The translations under genes were made by a program, and so were the position numbers. From contig NC_092262.1 of NCBI RefSeq assembly GCF_036320965.1, forward strand, positions 5,807,572-5,871,571: DNA of 64,000 bases. The letters are read 5' to 3'. The stretch comes from Panulirus ornatus (Eukaryota > Arthropoda > Malacostraca > Decapoda > Palinuridae). Positions 1 to 15,779 of this stretch are shown piece after piece (positions within the stretch are counted from its first letter, which is position 1; each line of letters begins with the position of its first letter). The notes beneath the pieces are model-generated. The model did not search any database. It was not told the origin of the DNA and saw only the letters and a program-made list of their open reading frames with translations.

Positions 1-51
1 TTTATATATTTCTTATCATTAAACAATATCAAGATACTCATTTAACCTTAC

Positions 52-229
52 TTTTAAACTTCTCCACATTAAAGCCCACTGTAGGGACAATTTCATTAGT
101 CTTTTGGTCATCAGACTTGAAATGATTGAGCATTGTGGACTTGCCAGAGTTATCAAGGCCAATGACCAAAACACTTGCTTCTCTCTTCTTTATTCCCAAA
201 GCAAAGGCCAACTTCTCAAACATTCCCAT
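52..229 (-). CDS. ARL6: ARL6-like small GTPase, first coding exon (gene continues off the left edge)
   Basis: The predicted N-terminus begins MGMFEKLAFALGIKKREASV and runs into a P-loop, GLDNSGKS, then PTVGFNVEKFK around switch I. This matches Arf-like GTPases and is closest to ARL6/BBS3, which begins MGLLDRL with the same spacing to GLDNSGK. ARL6 binds GTP and recruits the BBSome coat for ciliary membrane traffic (family knowledge). Glycine 2 is present, as in Arf proteins. The start at 229 was chosen because of the family MG start; an in-frame upstream start at 340 would add 37 unrelated residues. The exon ends at a GTAAGG donor (51-46) after the first base of a codon, so the next exon lies beyond position 1. 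Other Arf-like members are possible, but the IKKRE and EKFK context favours ARL6. Confidence 0.75.
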
Positions 230-340
230 TGTGGAGTAGATCACGAAGGTATTTGTGCACCGAGCCCGTATTTGTTGGGTTGTTCTTGTAGATGCTGATT
301 CAATGGAAATTCTCTTCACTAACTGGTAAATCCACTTCAC

Positions 341-2009
341 ATGAACAACAAAATCTTTCTTGTTAGTGGAAGCCTTTCATTTTCATCTTGCTAAAAGAAA
401 GAAGAAATCAACAAGGAATGAGTTTAATTACATCGTCACTAACATCACCCACCAGGAAAATAAATCATATAAAATGAAAAAAGGACAACGAATCTATCTA
501 AACTAAACATATGAATAATATGCCCGGAATGGAATTACTAACACCATTACATCCTCTGAAAGTAATGAGTGTTGCATAAGATATCCTGGATGGATACAGT
601 GGTTATGGTCATAATTACTATGTTACAAGATTTGAAATTAGTGTAATTTCTTCAGCAATTAGTTAAGTATCCCACAAGACAACAAGATTCTCCATCATAT
701 GCCATTCAATATAAACCCTCAAGCACTCAATAGATAAAATCTCAATGACATAATCCTGAATATCTATTATTGTTTAAACAAATCTCAGACACTTGTCAAT
801 TTACCGGTCACCAACTGGTGGACGACAGCTTTTGTTTGTTCAGTGAATTATTGAAAAGAGCGATGCTCCGGTGTTGATAAGGTACATATTGTCTATAATC
901 ATCTAAAACAGTTAGCTGAGGGAAGAGCTTTCATAAGAGGACATCTCGTATAATGATGATTTAACTTAATGCACGTACAGCATGGTAAGCATACGCATAT
1001 ATCAACTGAGTAGCTGCACACACTTGATCTACCCCCCCCCCCCCCACTCCCATATATAAGTTAGGGTGGAGTGAAAGGTAAAGACAGCAATGGACAGACA
1101 GATGAGTTCTCTACTGTGCTATGAACTTCTCCGAAAAATCATATCATCCTATTCTCCAGCAGGAGGATAAAGTCTTAGCAGCTGTACTGTCTCTAGTTCC
1201 TGGTAGTCTGGTAATCCTAATTCATCCCACCAAATATAGTCTCTAACGGTTGGATGATCCTAGTTTACCCCACTGTATACAGTTCTAAAGTAGTTGGGTA
1301 ATTGGTTCATATGTTTTATTGATACATTTCAAATATATTTACTTACTTTTACTTTAATTGACCCCTTGTTTTCGAGATTATACCACTGTCGCCTTATCAA
1401 TCGTTCAGTAAAATATAATGTTCCAAAAATGTTGTTTCTCTGGTATTTCTGTGATCACAACAAACTGTATCAAGCAATCAATACATAAGCAGCCATTTCC
1501 CAAAACTGGTTTCCATGCTGGGCGAATAAATGATAAATTACCTATATAATAATAACATATTCTTTTACTAATAAATTATCTATTGGTACAAATAAATGAC
1601 AAAGTAAGCATTGATTACATCCTAAGTCTGCTAAGTAACCTATACGTTGGTATTCTATAATGACACAGGCGAACTTGGAATATCAGTCACATGAATACGA
1701 CGTTACCAATTAACACAAAAGAATAGTTTCTATATACTCTTGGACATAGATACTTATCGTTCACATGCATATTGAAACGATATATTATGAAAAATATAAG
1801 TATAGGAGGCGAAATAAGGACGAGTCTTAGAATATCGTCACCTGAAGCGTTGTCTGCTACCACCACCAGATGTAAACAAAAACACAGCTGGAACGTCAGG
1901 TGGCTACATTCATTCATGAAGTTAAATTCATATATATACCTAATTATCATTCTAGATAATACAATCTAGCTTATATAACTATTAGATAAATCTTATCAAT
2001 ATTTTCATA
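341..2009. other. Upstream flank of the ARL6-like gene, no supported gene
   Basis: This AT-rich stretch holds only short chance open frames. A cytosine run sits at about 1030-1045. The 5' untranslated exon and promoter of the ARL6-like gene may lie here, but I could not place them. Confidence 0.5.
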
Positions 2010-2015
2010 ATTATC

Positions 2016-2016
2016 A

Positions 2017-2078
<62 letters not shown>

Positions 2079-2085
2079 ATTATTA

Positions 2086-2143
<58 letters not shown>

Positions 2144-2200
2144 CATTATTATTATCATTATCATTATTATTATTACTATTACTATTGCTATTATCATTAC

Positions 2201-2261
<61 letters not shown>

Positions 2262-2268
2262 ATTATTA

Positions 2269-2320
<52 letters not shown>

Positions 2321-2377
2321 CATTATTATTATCATTATCATTATTATTATTACTATTACTATTGCTATTATCATTAC

Positions 2378-2428
<51 letters not shown>

Positions 2429-2440
2429 CAATATTAGTAT
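2016..2440. repeat. (ATT)n trinucleotide microsatellite with internal 177-bp duplication
   Basis: About 420 bp of ATT/AAT triplets are interrupted by scattered C and G. A recognisable interrupted block containing ACTATTGCTATTATC occurs near 2181 and again 177 bp (59 triplets) later, so a long stretch was tandemly duplicated. The poly-Asn and poly-Ile open frames read through it are by-products of the triplet repeat. Confidence 0.9.
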
Positions 2441-2810
2441 TGTTATCATTATTTGAATTGTTGCTATGTTTTACCCATACATAATCAATCAATGGTTTCT
2501 ACGAAATTTCTTTGGGAATAATAAAGCACAGATGAATATAATCTTATTAACCCTTTCCAGGAGTTAACAAACCAATAAAGATGATATACCTTATATCACA
2601 GGACAATTATATCAAAGTAAACGTCTTGAAAATTCGTCAATTTCAAGGCAATTCTCTGCATTTCATATTAATGAGGTGTTTGTCCATGTTATGGCTGGGA
2701 TTCGACTTGGAAATTTGCTGCTGCTGTCATGTAACATTAGTCTTTTTACGACATAGTATTTACGTATTTATTAAAGTCTGACATCATTACTTTCAATTTC
2801 AATTGCCGTG
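2441..2810. other. Intergenic AT-rich sequence
   Basis: Nothing recognisable was found between the ATT microsatellite and the following (TA)n tract. Confidence 0.4.

Positions 2811-2892
<82 letters not shown>
2811..2892. repeat. (TA)n microsatellite
   Basis: About 70 bp of TA dinucleotides directly flank the 3' tail of a SINE-like element. Confidence 0.95.
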
Positions 2893-3128
2893 TTTCTTTC
2901 TTTCTTTTAAACTATTCGCCATTTCCCGCGTTAGCGAGGTAGCGTTAAGAACAGAGGACTGGGCCTTTTTTGGAATATCCTCACCTGGCCCCCTCTGTTC
3001 CTTCTTTTGGAAAATGAAAAAAAAAAAAGAGGGGAGGATTTCCAGCCCCCCGCTCCCTCCCCTTTTAGTCGCCTCCTACGACACGCAGGGAATACGTGGG
3101 AAGTATTCTTAATACCCTATCCCCAGGG

Positions 3129-3132
<4 letters not shown>
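2893..3132 (-). mobile_element. SINE-like element, copy 1 (longest form)
   Basis: Read on the minus strand this ~240-bp element starts at TTATCCCTGGGGATAGGG, passes a GTCGTAGGAGGCGACTAAAA block, a G-rich stretch and an internal T-run, and ends in CTACCTCGCTAACGCGGG, then GAAATGGCGAATAGT and an A-rich tail. Six more copies occur in the window. Its last ~45 bp closely resemble the 3' tail of the RTE-like LINE family here. I saw no convincing tRNA-type promoter at the 5' end. It has no coding capacity and is probably non-autonomous. Confidence 0.75.

Positions 3133-3185
<53 letters not shown>
3133..3185. repeat. (TA)n microsatellite between SINE copy 1 and LINE copy 1
   Basis: A pure TA tract joins the 5' end of the inverted SINE to the truncated 5' end of the LINE. 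Confidence 0.95.
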
Positions 3186-7370
<4,185 letters not shown>

Positions 7371-8474
7371 TTGTCACCTAAGTGTGTTGTAACGTGTCTG
7401 CTTATGAAGGCCAATTTATACCATTTCGCATAGAAAAAAATGGGGGATGGGAGAAATAGCATACAAAAGTTTAAAAAGGTTTATGGCAGAGGAAAAAGTT
7501 CCAAGAAATGGTGTCCAACACGTGTATAAAAAGTTCCTCTCTGTAGACACGTGCGCACACGCTCAGGAACGTGCATACAAGGTATACATGATGAGTCTCG
7601 ATGCTCAAATGGAAGATATACATGAGGGTTATAAGTCTGCTGAGGGTGTAAATATATATATCAATAGGATGAACATTTAAGGACTAAGAGCCATTTCTCC
7701 ATTGTAATTCAATTCTTTTAATTATGGTACCAGCTTTTTCGTCCTTCTCTTGGCTTTCTCTCTAAGTTCACAGTGCTTCTTCAAGTGCGGTGACCAAAAA
7801 TGAGATGCAAATTCTTGTTTTGGCATAATATAGGGTGAAATTAGTAAACATTTCCTCAAATTGTGTGTGTATGTGTGTTTGGGGGAAGGGGGGGTGAAAG
7901 TTTGTGTTCACAAATTGTGTATTTAGGAAAATTTAACTCTTCAAATAGGGGAATTGGCTTGAAAAGTCCAATATAGTATACACAAGAAAACGTCAAAAAA
8001 TATGGCCTCTATGAATCATGATTAATCACAGATTAACATTAAAAATTAAGATATGCGAAAAAAAAAAAAAAGTTGAGAAATATCTTCTTTGTCATCCTAT
8101 AATGATCAATGAAGAGGCAGAGAAAAACGTTGATTTCACTTGGAAATGATGTTTCGTTCTTTTCAACCAGTTTTAACACTGTACACTTATCTCAAACACA
8201 GACAGCTACCAAAACTGGTGGTGAATAACACAAACATATTCACTGAAGAATTATTACAAAGTCTTACAATAAAAATGACTGAGAAGTGATTAGCACAATG
8301 GAGAACACTACCGGAGCTTTTTTTTCTTCCTTAATCAAAAAATTTGCTTCACGCACTACAATGATTTCATGTGAATGTGAAATATATTCAGAAATTCAAT
8401 GTTGAAAAGACAGCAATAAGGTGGCACATGTAGGGCTCCTACTGGAGGTACATTTTTCACTGGTAATATTTCAG
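7371..8474. other. Intergenic sequence between two LINE copies
   Basis: No supported gene was found. A 77-codon open frame at 7447-7680 matches nothing I recognise and has no visible splice or repeat context. A GT/G-rich patch lies at 7862-7900. Confidence 0.4.
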
Positions 8475-9170
8475 GGGGCAAAAATCCTGGGAGCTTTGAA
8501 GAAAGTGTGGAAGTCGAGAACATTATCTCGGAAAGCAAAAATGGGTATGTTTGAGGGAAGAGTGGTTCCAACAATGTTGTATGGTTGCGAGGCGTGGGCT
8601 ATGGATAGAGTTGTGTGCAGGAGGATGGATGTGCTGGAAATGAGATGTTTGAGGACAATGTGTGGTGTGAGGTGGTTTGATCGAGTAAGTAACTTAAGGG
8701 TAAGAGAGATGTGTGGAAATAAAAAGAGCGTGGTTGAGAGAGCAGAAGAGGGTGTTTTGAAGTGGTTTGGGCACATGGAGAGAATGAGTGAGGAAAGATT
8801 GACCAAGAGGATATATGTGTTGGAGGTGGAGGTAACGAGGAGAAGTGGGAGACCAAATTGGAGGTGGAAAGATGGAGTGAAAAAGATTTTGTGTGATCGG
8901 GGCCTGAACATGCAGGAGGGTGAAAGGAGGGCAAGGAATAGAGTGAATCGGATCGATGTGGTATACCGGGATTGATGTGCTGTCAGTGGATTGAATCAGG
9001 GCATGTGAAGCGTCTGGGGTAAACCATGGAAAACTGTGTAGGTATGTATATTTGCCTGTGTGGACGTATGTATATACATGTGTATGGGGGTGGGTTGGGC
9101 CATTTCTTTCGTCTGTTTCCTTGCACTACCTCGCAAACGCGGGAGACAGCGACAAAGCAAAAAAAAAAAA
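8475..9170 (+). mobile_element. RTE-like LINE, copy 3 (short 3' fragment with target-site duplication)
   Basis: The last ~500 bp of the coding region (KMGMFEGRVVPTMLYGCEAW through the RVNR terminus) and the 3' tail are present. The 10-bp sequence AATATTTCAG flanks it at 8465-8474 and 9171-9180, a clean target-site duplication that defines both ends. Truncation is at the 5' side, as usual for target-primed reverse transcription. Confidence 0.9.
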
Positions 9171-9589
9171 AATATTTCAGCTTATTACGTACTATCTATA
9201 TCCAATGCCCTCTTCATCCCAGGATTACACATTAAATTAAGTACATTTGTCAAATAATTTCTTCCCCAAGGGCAATGCCTCATGCTGACATTCCCTTATC
9301 CAATCCCCCTAAAATCAGTGTCACTTATCTTCACATTTCTCATCTACATATTTGCTCCATGGCTACCATACACACATAACCTCCATGTCAACAGTTGTGC
9401 TTAACGATTGTTAAACAAGCTGTAGGAGTACTAAAGAGAGCAAAAATATTTCCTGTGCCTTACTTGTATCCTATATAGACTCCAAATGGTACAAACATCA
9501 GCTGCCTGTTTAAAGAGGTGGGAAAAGCTAGCTCATGGTGCTAGATACCATTCCCTTCAATTAATTATATCCTTGTACACCATCACATA

Positions 9590-9725
9590 AACCTTTTAAG
9601 CAATCAAACCCCTAACGTATGTCTGGTACCCATTTATTGACCACCCTAAAGGAAAGGATGAATAGCTACATTGGCTGTAAGCTGACTTACCCTGTCACGG
9701 ACTCTAACCAGACACCATTACATCA
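9590..9725 (-). mobile_element. tRNA-derived SINE fossil
   Basis: On the minus strand a degraded B-box-like GGTTAGAGTCC is followed by AGCTATTCATCCTTTCCTTT and GGTGGTCAATAAATGGGTAC. I recall this layout from decapod tRNA-type SINEs, and the copy at 18330 shares it. It is old and truncated. Confidence 0.4.
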
Positions 9726-11767
9726 GTAGATCTCTGTGTTATTCGCTGCACGTGTAATTATCCAATAGGATTTCTAACTACCAGTGTGTACTGGATGGTA
9801 AAGGAGTTCTATATCATGCAACTTTTTCAACATCTCTTTAGTGTTTATATTCACAACTTCCATCATTCAGTTCATTCCACTCATCTACAACTCTTAAACT
9901 ATAAAAAGTTTCATGCTAAATATCATGTTATGGCCATATTATGAATAAAAAATAGTGGGCACTGAAAAATGTTATGAAATAAAATTTCCTTTTCATCACC
10001 GAGTTGTATTTCATAGATGTATTTTACAAAGCTACAGTTTTTTTGGGGATATGCAATTATTTGACAAGCATGTTCAAAACCATGACAGTGAAGACATGGG
10101 TACTAACTACCCATGTTTAAACACTTCCCTCCAAACTTGATGGCGTCTAGATGTGGAGCCAGCCAATTCACCACCCTGCCCTCATATGACTGCAAAAGTA
10201 ATGTGTTGGCTCTCTACTGTCATAAGAATTTTTCTCCATTACTACTAAGACTATTCATCACATGATCATTCATGGTAAATATTTGTTCATAATTGGTATA
10301 GTACGCCGAGTTCTAACTGAAGGTATGTTTGAACAAAAGTATACACGACAGAACTAACATTTGCTCTGAACTCGGACAAAACAGTGAGAGTACTTACAAG
10401 TACTTGCGACGAGAAAGAGTGAACGGAAGGCTAGGTATGAAAGGTATCATTCTGGGCAGACATTCATGTAACCCATTATCACAGAGAGATGCCCTCCACA
10501 CCAATTAGATCACAGGGATGATCAGGGCAAGTTAGAAATGGTGACATTGTTGCTGCCACAGCATTTGCTCTAAGTCCATCAATTTTCCTGAGTAAATAGC
10601 AGCAGTTGTCACAAAACTATGAATCATGTCTAAAACTATACCAAATTTGATTTTACTAGTAATAACTAATCTCATACTATGTTTATTTTTGTCATTGAAT
10701 ATCATGGACCATGCAATGTCATATTTTTCATGATTCCCAAAGCAAAACAAGGCCCTCTTGTTTCATCATCTTAAACTAATCTAATATAGTTTTTATAAAA
10801 CAATATTAAACCAAAGGCCTGTTTATTCACCATAAATAACCCTGCTTATTCCAGTATAAAATAAATATTATGAAATTAATAAAATTCTTTTTTGTGATGT
10901 TAATCATAAGAATTATTCATCTATAGAAAATAAATTTTAACATATTAGTTCAATTTTGTCATAACAATTACTCAACAAGGTCAAACTAATTGCCTGAACC
11001 TGTTTTATCTGTAATACAAAGTAGATTGCCTTTGTCTACTTTGGTTTTTACAACATAGTCTTCTAACCTATTCTAATATAATATTACACTGTCCAACCTG
11101 GATAATTCATGAAGTAGTGATGTTACCATATGATTTGCTGTTTCATGTTGTTAGATTTAGCCAGAAAAGACAAACTTTAACCTGAAGGACAAAGTTTACT
11201 CCAGGAGTTATGAACAGATATATATAACACTGCCTCATAAAAAACACCAATAATGCATTTTTGAGTCACACTGTCCCTCATATATATTATACTGTCCTTC
11301 CTCTTGGATGTTGTGTTCCTTCTTCCAATGTGAGTAAAGATGTACTATTATCCATGACTTGCATGTATTCCACAATGAGAAATCTAACCTCAATACTTTG
11401 ATCAATCTAACTACTACAAACGCATCACCCTTTCAGTACTCTTAGCAATATGGAATGCAGTCATTTTTTTTCCTTCCATCTCCCACCGCATAAGCTTTAC
11501 ATCACACTCAGCTACATTTCCATGATGCTTAAAATACTGAAAGCAGAGATGATTCTACAACAGCCATCATTGTTTCTATCATCTTTAACAACACCCGAAC
11601 AGTCTTCACATATAAAAAATGGGAAGAAAAAATTATATTCATTCATCATTTTTGCCACAGTGCTGAAGGTGCTAAAGGCAATAACACTTCCTCTTTGGTA
11701 ATCAAACTTTCAAGGAATAGCTAACATCAATGCAGAACCCTCAACAGGCTCAAAATAATAAATCCAC
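9726..11767. other. Intergenic AT-rich sequence downstream of the RGG-rich protein gene
   Basis: No gene is supported. On the minus strand an AATAAA polyadenylation signal lies at 11773-11768, about 125 bp past the stop of the gene that ends at 11898. Confidence 0.45.
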
Positions 11768-11773
11768 TTTATT
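11768..11773 (-). promoter_or_regulatory. Candidate polyadenylation signal
   Basis: AATAAA on the minus strand, ~125 bp downstream of the stop codon at 11898. Confidence 0.5.
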
Positions 11774-11897
11774 TCTAATGCAAGCAGCTTCTTCTCAGTA
11801 GGATATTTTTGATATGGTTTGGAGTGGGGAGGGACATAGATAACATGCAGGTGCATTTCATCCTGATTTAGAGATTTGCTGCACGATGGAGAAATCT

Positions 11898-13351
11898 TTA
11901 GTACGGGGGAGTAAAGAATTTAGATTGCTGATATCCGGACTTCATGTACTGCTGTGAAACACCTGCAGCATTTGAAGAAGAGGTTGCAGAGGCTACAGGC
12001 ACATTCACTGGGCTTCTTAAGTTAGATGATGCTGGAGCACTACGAAATGTAGACTTCCCATCAGAAGACACTGAAGTTGATTTTGATGCAACAGGGGGTG
12101 GATTTGGTGGAAGGCTTGCTTTAGATCCTCCAAGAGATTTGGAAAACTGTGACTGTTCTTTTACTGAGCGATTCACCGTAGACGTACTAGGCGGGTTAGA
12201 GAATGATGAAAATTTACTTCCTCTATGAATCTCTTTAGATGTTCCAAAAGTGCTGGAGATCTTTGACGTTTCAGTAAACTGTGGTCTTGTACTATATGAA
12301 CTCACAGATGTTGTAGAACTGTAATAAGAATACGGTTCAGGCATATCTATGAAAGACGAAAAGTTCTTAAGGGAATATCTTTCACTTGAAGTTATACCAG
12401 TGATAAAGCCAGAAGGTTCACTTAAAGTGTGGCTCACATTAGAAGATGGAGCAGAAGTGCTGAAGAAGTATGCAGGTTCATTTACTGAGTACCTTCCATT
12501 AGAGGATGACTGAGTAGTACTATAAAAGTCTGTGGACTGATTTAATGATGGCATTGCATTAGGTGGCACTGCAGAGGTGCTGGAATTCGAAGATTCATTC
12601 TGTGGATTTTTCACAGTGGAAGATGGTGCATGATGATTGTAGTAGTTTGATGATTCATTCTGAGACTGCTTTGCATAGGATGATGCATGGCTGTAGTAGA
12701 GGTTTGAAGCATCATTCCAAGAGTATCTCATATAATCATTACATGTTTGTGGGACGTTAAAGCTTTGGGTCTCATTCACAGAGTATCCTAAAGCGTTATT
12801 TGGTACAGCAGTAGTGCTGTAAAAGTTAGAGGGTTCATTCACCGAGTACTTCATACTATCATCAGCCACTGAAGTGACCGTAGTTGCATTTGATGGCTCA
12901 TTCACTGAGTATCTCATAGAATCATAAGACGTTGCAGCAGTGGGCATGTTGTAGAAGTTTGAAGATTCTTGCACAGGTTGCCTCACATCAAAGGCTGCTG
13001 GACTAGTGAAATAAGCCGGTGATTCATTCACTGGATGCTTCACAGTACCAGATGTTGTGGGACTGGGACCACTGAAACAAGGTGACTGTTCACTCTGTGG
13101 ATGTCTTATATTGGAAGATACTTGTGTATTATAGGGTGCTGATGGTTCATTTTGTGGTCTAACTTCAGGCACTGATGAAACGCTGTAATAGGATGACGGT
13201 TCAGTTTGTGGATATTTCATGTCAGTAGTTACAGAAGTGCTATAACTGGGCTGAGGTGCAGTGAGTGAGTAACTCTGACCACTGGATGAAAACTGCTGTT
13301 GCTGGGTGTTACTAAAGCCTCCTGGCATACTTGCATTATGGTTCAGCAGAC
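11898..13351 (-). CDS. Low-complexity RGG-rich protein, exon 8 (C-terminal, Ser/Tyr/Asn-rich)
   Basis: This terminal exon adds 484 codons including the stop to the predicted 1418-residue product of the 11898-39745 gene. It follows a CATTTCAAG acceptor in phase 1, continuing exactly from the donor of exon 7. The sequence is a degenerate tandem array with a period of about 20-25 residues, built around YSVNEPSNFYST, with Ser, Tyr, Asn and Pro predominating and Gln near the start (NTQQQQF). No globular domain or membrane segment is visible. Such prion-like tails are common in RNA-granule proteins, which is inference only. The C-terminus is KSGYQQSKFFTPPY. I do not recognise the family. Confidence 0.8.
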
Positions 13352-13586
13352 CTTGAAATGCAAAAGATAATCAAGAATGAGATAAATCATATGGTGTGAA
13401 ACATAACTACAAGGTTGCTCAAGGCAGCTATACATTAACAAATTCATTTTTAAATGCAATTGCTAAAAGGTATCTTTTTAAATAGATTAAAGTGCATTTG
13501 TTATAAGTAATGCACAAATCATATCATTACTTCATAAACAGTAGAAACTGAAATATAAAAAGACACAAAATCTTTTATTTCCTTAC

Positions 13587-13702
13587 CAGAGCGTCCTTTT
13601 GATCGTTTACGTAAATTTTCCCAGTTCCAGAAGACAGGAATCAAGTTAGGACTCTCAGGGTCACTGCCAGATGAGAGAAAATCATAAATAGTGGTCATAT
13701 TC
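13587..13702 (-). CDS. Low-complexity RGG-rich protein, exon 7
   Basis: The exon encodes NMTTIYDFLSSGSDPESPNL followed by IPVFWNWENLRKRSKGRS, the only stretch of the protein with globular-looking composition. The donor is TCTG|GTAAGG (phase 1), matching exon 8. I placed the start at the CATCAG acceptor (phase 2) because only this choice keeps the frame from exon 6. An alternative CTTCTGGAG acceptor further upstream has a better pyrimidine tract but breaks the phase. Confidence 0.65.
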
Positions 13703-13959
13703 CTGATGAATGATATCATTTTCCCATAGCCATCCCCTTGAGGGTGCTCCAGAAGAGAATGAGTGTCAGAGACAGAAAGATATGTAAGAGAAAAAAACAC
13801 CTGTGATCAGACATGGTTTATATCATGAGAGCACTCAGTTGTAAAAGACACCATTTTGGTATATTAGGTATATGGAAAGTTACTTATGTAGTGTAGAGTT
13901 TCTAACATGAAAGTAAGGTACTGTTAAGAGTGGGAGGGGAGAAAGATGAGCATCCTCAT

Positions 13960-15060
13960 TGAAGGTGGGTCTGCATCAAGGATGTGCGATGTCACTGTGG
14001 TTGCTTAATGTTGAAGGATGGCCGACTGAAGGGAGAGAATGCAGGGACATTGAGCAAAGGGCATACTGGGGTTGGAGGTAGTGATAAGAGGTGAATCTGC
14101 TATTTTTTGCAGATGACATGACTTTAGTGGCAGACTCCTGACAGAAATTCCAAAAGCTAGTAACAGAATAGGAAAGCGTGAAAAATGAAAATTGCAAGTT
14201 AAAAAGAACATAAGCACAGTAATAAGGTGCAGCAGGGAAACAAGACAGGATGGTCTAAGTGTGACTGGGGAGAACCTATAAGATGTATAGTGCTACACAT
14301 AACTGGGAATGGAGAGCACCTACGAGATGTATAGTGCTACACATAACAGGGAATGGGGAGAACCTATAAGATGTATATTGCTACATATAACAGGGAATGG
14401 GGAGAACCTATAAGATGTATAGTGCTACACATAACTTGGAATGGACATGGCAACAGATGGAACGATGGAAGCTGAAGTGAATCATAGTATGGATAAGGAC
14501 GCCAAGGTCAAAGGTGTAGTGAAGTGTACGCGAAAGGAGAGGTCACCGTCACTTAGGACGAAAATATGTGTCTGTTAGGACAAAAATGAGTATGATACAA
14601 CTGAAAATGTTGTTTGGATGCAAGTCATGGGCCTTGAATGCAAGAGGGCAGAAGAGCATAAATAAATGTATCAAATGAAATGCCTTAAGACAGTACCTGG
14701 TGTGATTATGTGAGAAATAACAACTTAAGAGAGAACTGTGATCACATCATGATTGTTAGAGCTGACTATGATGTGCTGATATGTTTCAGACATATAGATA
14801 GGATGACCATAGAAAGACTGACTATGAGAATCTACATGTCAGAAGTGGAGTTAAGAAAGGGGTGGGGGGAATCCATGAAAATGATGGCATGATGAAGTGA
14901 AGGAGGATTTGGAATTTTAGGGCCTGAATATTTAGGAAGGTGAGATGCATGCTTGGGAAAGAACAAACTGGGTTGGTGTGGTGTATGGAGAACACAACAT
15001 GCCATCAATGGAATAAAACATGGCATGTGAAGCAGTCATGGTAAACTATGGATGAGTCTG
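13960..15060 (+). mobile_element. Decayed RTE-like LINE fragment in an intron
   Basis: Plus-strand remnants match the young LINE family in order. They include GGTCTGCATCAAGGATGTG (GLRQGCVMS region), TTTTTTGCAGATGACATGAC (FADD), a GCAACAGATGGAACGATGGA block (thumb), and the GTGAAGC...GGTAAACTATGG end of the 3' tail. Many stops and indels show it is ancient. It is antisense to the host gene. Confidence 0.7.
14269..14447. repeat. ~44-bp tandem repeat, about 4 units, inside the decayed LINE
   Basis: Four units containing AAGATGTATAGTGCTACACA and ending GGGAATGG, with unit lengths of 42-46 bp. They expand a short part of the LINE upstream of the thumb region. Confidence 0.85.
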
Positions 15061-15361
15061 TGGAACTAGGCTTGGACAGCAGGCTCTGGCTTTATTGACA
15101 GACAACTAAAGAGTGGTGTGCACAAATGAGGCCATTACTTATCCATTCCTGCTACTATCTCACTGAGGTAGGAGAAGCAATTGCATAAACAAAGATAATG
15201 AATATTATCAATATAACAAGACAAAAGAAGGAGCCAAAATATAATTTTTCCAATTTAGCTCATTTGTATTTTGATCCTACCTAACTAAGGCCAGAAACAG
15301 AGAACAGGAGGTAAGAGAGAGAGTAAATGTTATTGATATCATTCAAGATGAATTTACATAC

Positions 15362-15557
15362 CTGTTGTCAAAAGGATATCTATGACCTAAGACATTACTT
15401 CCATTTCCTCGATTCAGACTGTCAAGTTTTCCTGGGTAATTATTTCCACCTCCATAACCCCAGTTAAACCTGCCTCCAATTTGACTTTTTCCCATTCCTC
15501 GTTCACCATCCCTAACCATTTGGCCAACATAACCCTTACTGGGTCCATCTTGTGCTG
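15362..15557 (-). CDS. Low-complexity RGG-rich protein, exon 6 (Gly/Asn-rich)
   Basis: The exon encodes a Gly-rich segment that includes GGRFNWGYGGGNNYPG and ends YPFDN plus two bases. The acceptor is CTTAACAG (a CAGCAG alternative 3 bp on keeps the frame), entering in phase 1. The donor is AACAG|GTATGT, phase 2. Both phases match exons 5 and 7. Confidence 0.75.
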
Positions 15558-15711
15558 CTGTTAAGTAGACAAAAGACGTTATCATTAAAAATCTAATAAA
15601 AAAATGTAAGAAAAAGAACTTACACAAACATTATGTCACATATCAAAATGTGTCACCATGCTAGGTCTAATTTCAAAACATTCAATGAACAAAGCAGTTC
15701 AAACTTTTCAC

Positions 15712-15779
15712 CTGCTGATGCTTCCTTCTGTCCTGCCTTGTTCCTCGACAGTGCAATCAAGTTGTTGCTACTGCTGCCT
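15712..15779 (-). CDS. Low-complexity RGG-rich protein, exon 5 (68 bp)
   Basis: A 68-bp exon found by splice-site and phase logic. The acceptor is TATTCTGCAG, entering in phase 2, and the donor is GCAG|GTGAAA, leaving in phase 1. It encodes GSSSNNLIALSRNKAGQKEA, and it is the only segment seen that connects exon 4 (phase 2) to exon 6 (phase 1). Confidence 0.65.

Noticed and set aside
1030..1045. Cytosine homopolymers (also 41012-41025 and 59391-59399) as assembly gaps
   Set aside because: Flanking sequence is continuous and the lengths are modest. They are simple homopolymers, though their exact length is uncertain.
1971..2492. Open frames of 173 and 155 residues of poly-Asn or poly-Ile on the minus strand
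   Set aside because: They are translations of the ATT microsatellite, with no flanking coding signal.
7447..7680. 77-residue open frame MGEIAYKSLKRFMAEEKV
   Set aside because: No recognised family, no splice context, and its length is ordinary for chance in this sequence.
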